Shown here: piece by piece, positions 4,987 through 5,062 of the stretch
How positions within the stretch are numbered: the first letter of the stretch is position 1
How the letters are laid out: each line of letters opens with the position of its first letter
DNA from: Thermoleophilia bacterium UBA5186
Lineage (GTDB): Bacteria; Actinomycetota; Thermoleophilia; Gaiellales; Gaiellaceae
Length of the DNA stretch: 5,062 nucleotides
Direction of reading: 5' to 3'
Assembly (NCBI GenBank): GCA_002413095.1
Contig: DHWI01000151.1
Span: 1-5,062, forward strand
Program-made: the position numbers and the translations under genes
Notes under the pieces: model-generated
The model's input: the letters and a program-made list of their open reading frames with translations, nothing else
Databases searched by the model: none
What the model was told of the DNA's origin: nothing

Positions 4987-5062
4987 GAGGGTTTGGCGGA
5001 ACGTCGCTCGTTGTCGGGGTGCGTTGGTCGTTCCGAGGCCAGGACGCAGGGAGCCCTGATAG
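4987..5062 (+). other. Intergenic edge with inverted repeats, no gene identified
   Basis: The 76 bases after the zinc-ribbon stop contain a perfect seven-base inverted repeat, CGGAACG (4997-5003) and CGTTCCG (5029-5035), around a 25-base GC-rich loop, and a small CAGG/CCTG hairpin with a GAGC loop at 5047-5058. A further six-base pairing joins CCGCCA (4977-4982) to TGGCGG (4994-4999). No T-run is present. This may be a terminator region or the 5' part of a structured RNA or leader cut by the window edge. I could not match it to a known RNA family. Confidence 0.35.

Noticed and set aside
5042..5056. GGACGCA...AGCC resembling part of a c-di-GMP-I riboswitch core
   Set aside because: The matching upstream half (GGCAAACC-type) is missing and extra bases interrupt the core; the similarity is too short to support a call.
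4985..5062. AGGAGG (4985-4990) followed by TTG at 4993 with an open frame to the window edge
   Set aside because: The spacing of two bases is too short for a ribosome site, and the short translation resembles nothing; it cannot be judged without downstream sequence.

Overview
The window is about 5 kb of very GC-rich, densely packed bacterial chromosome with eight complete genes and one partial one. The base composition, the frequent GTG and TTG starts, the TAnnnT boxes set just upstream of starts, and the neighbourhood enolase / FtsB-DivIC / DUF501 all point to an actinobacterium. The pyruvate kinase inserted in that cluster, and two small genes I cannot place in a family, hint at a deep lineage such as Thermoleophilia. 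That rank is inference. No mobile element, CRISPR array, tRNA or rRNA was seen.

Left part (1-2486, all + strand): the 3' end of enolase (eno), pyruvate kinase (pyk), an FtsB/DivIC-type division protein, and a DUF501 protein that overlaps it by 8 bases. Enolase makes phosphoenolpyruvate and pyruvate kinase consumes it, so two consecutive steps of lower glycolysis are adjacent. They are followed by the FtsB-DUF501 pair that commonly trails eno in actinobacteria. The pyruvate kinase carries the sequence signature of the K+-independent clade.

Middle part (2499-3713, + strand): a small helical protein of unknown function and a 73-residue single-pass membrane protein overlap stop-to-start, so they look like a coupled pair. 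Next comes an orphan regulator with a MerR/BldC-like DNA-binding domain at the N-terminus and a complete response-regulator receiver domain at the C-terminus, the reverse of the usual order. Two consecutive hairpins follow it.

Right part (3756-5062): a PAP2-family membrane lipid phosphatase (+) runs tail-to-tail into a four-helix membrane protein gene (-), with a 59-base coding overlap. That minus-strand gene is divergent from a small zinc-ribbon protein gene (+), and the two candidate -10 boxes lie on top of each other. The last 76 bases contain inverted repeats but no gene I can name.

There is no clear new defence or mobile system here. The items most worth following up are the inverted HTH-receiver regulator, the overlapping divergent promoters, the repeated leaderless-type start arrangement, and the unknown gene pair at 2499-3031.
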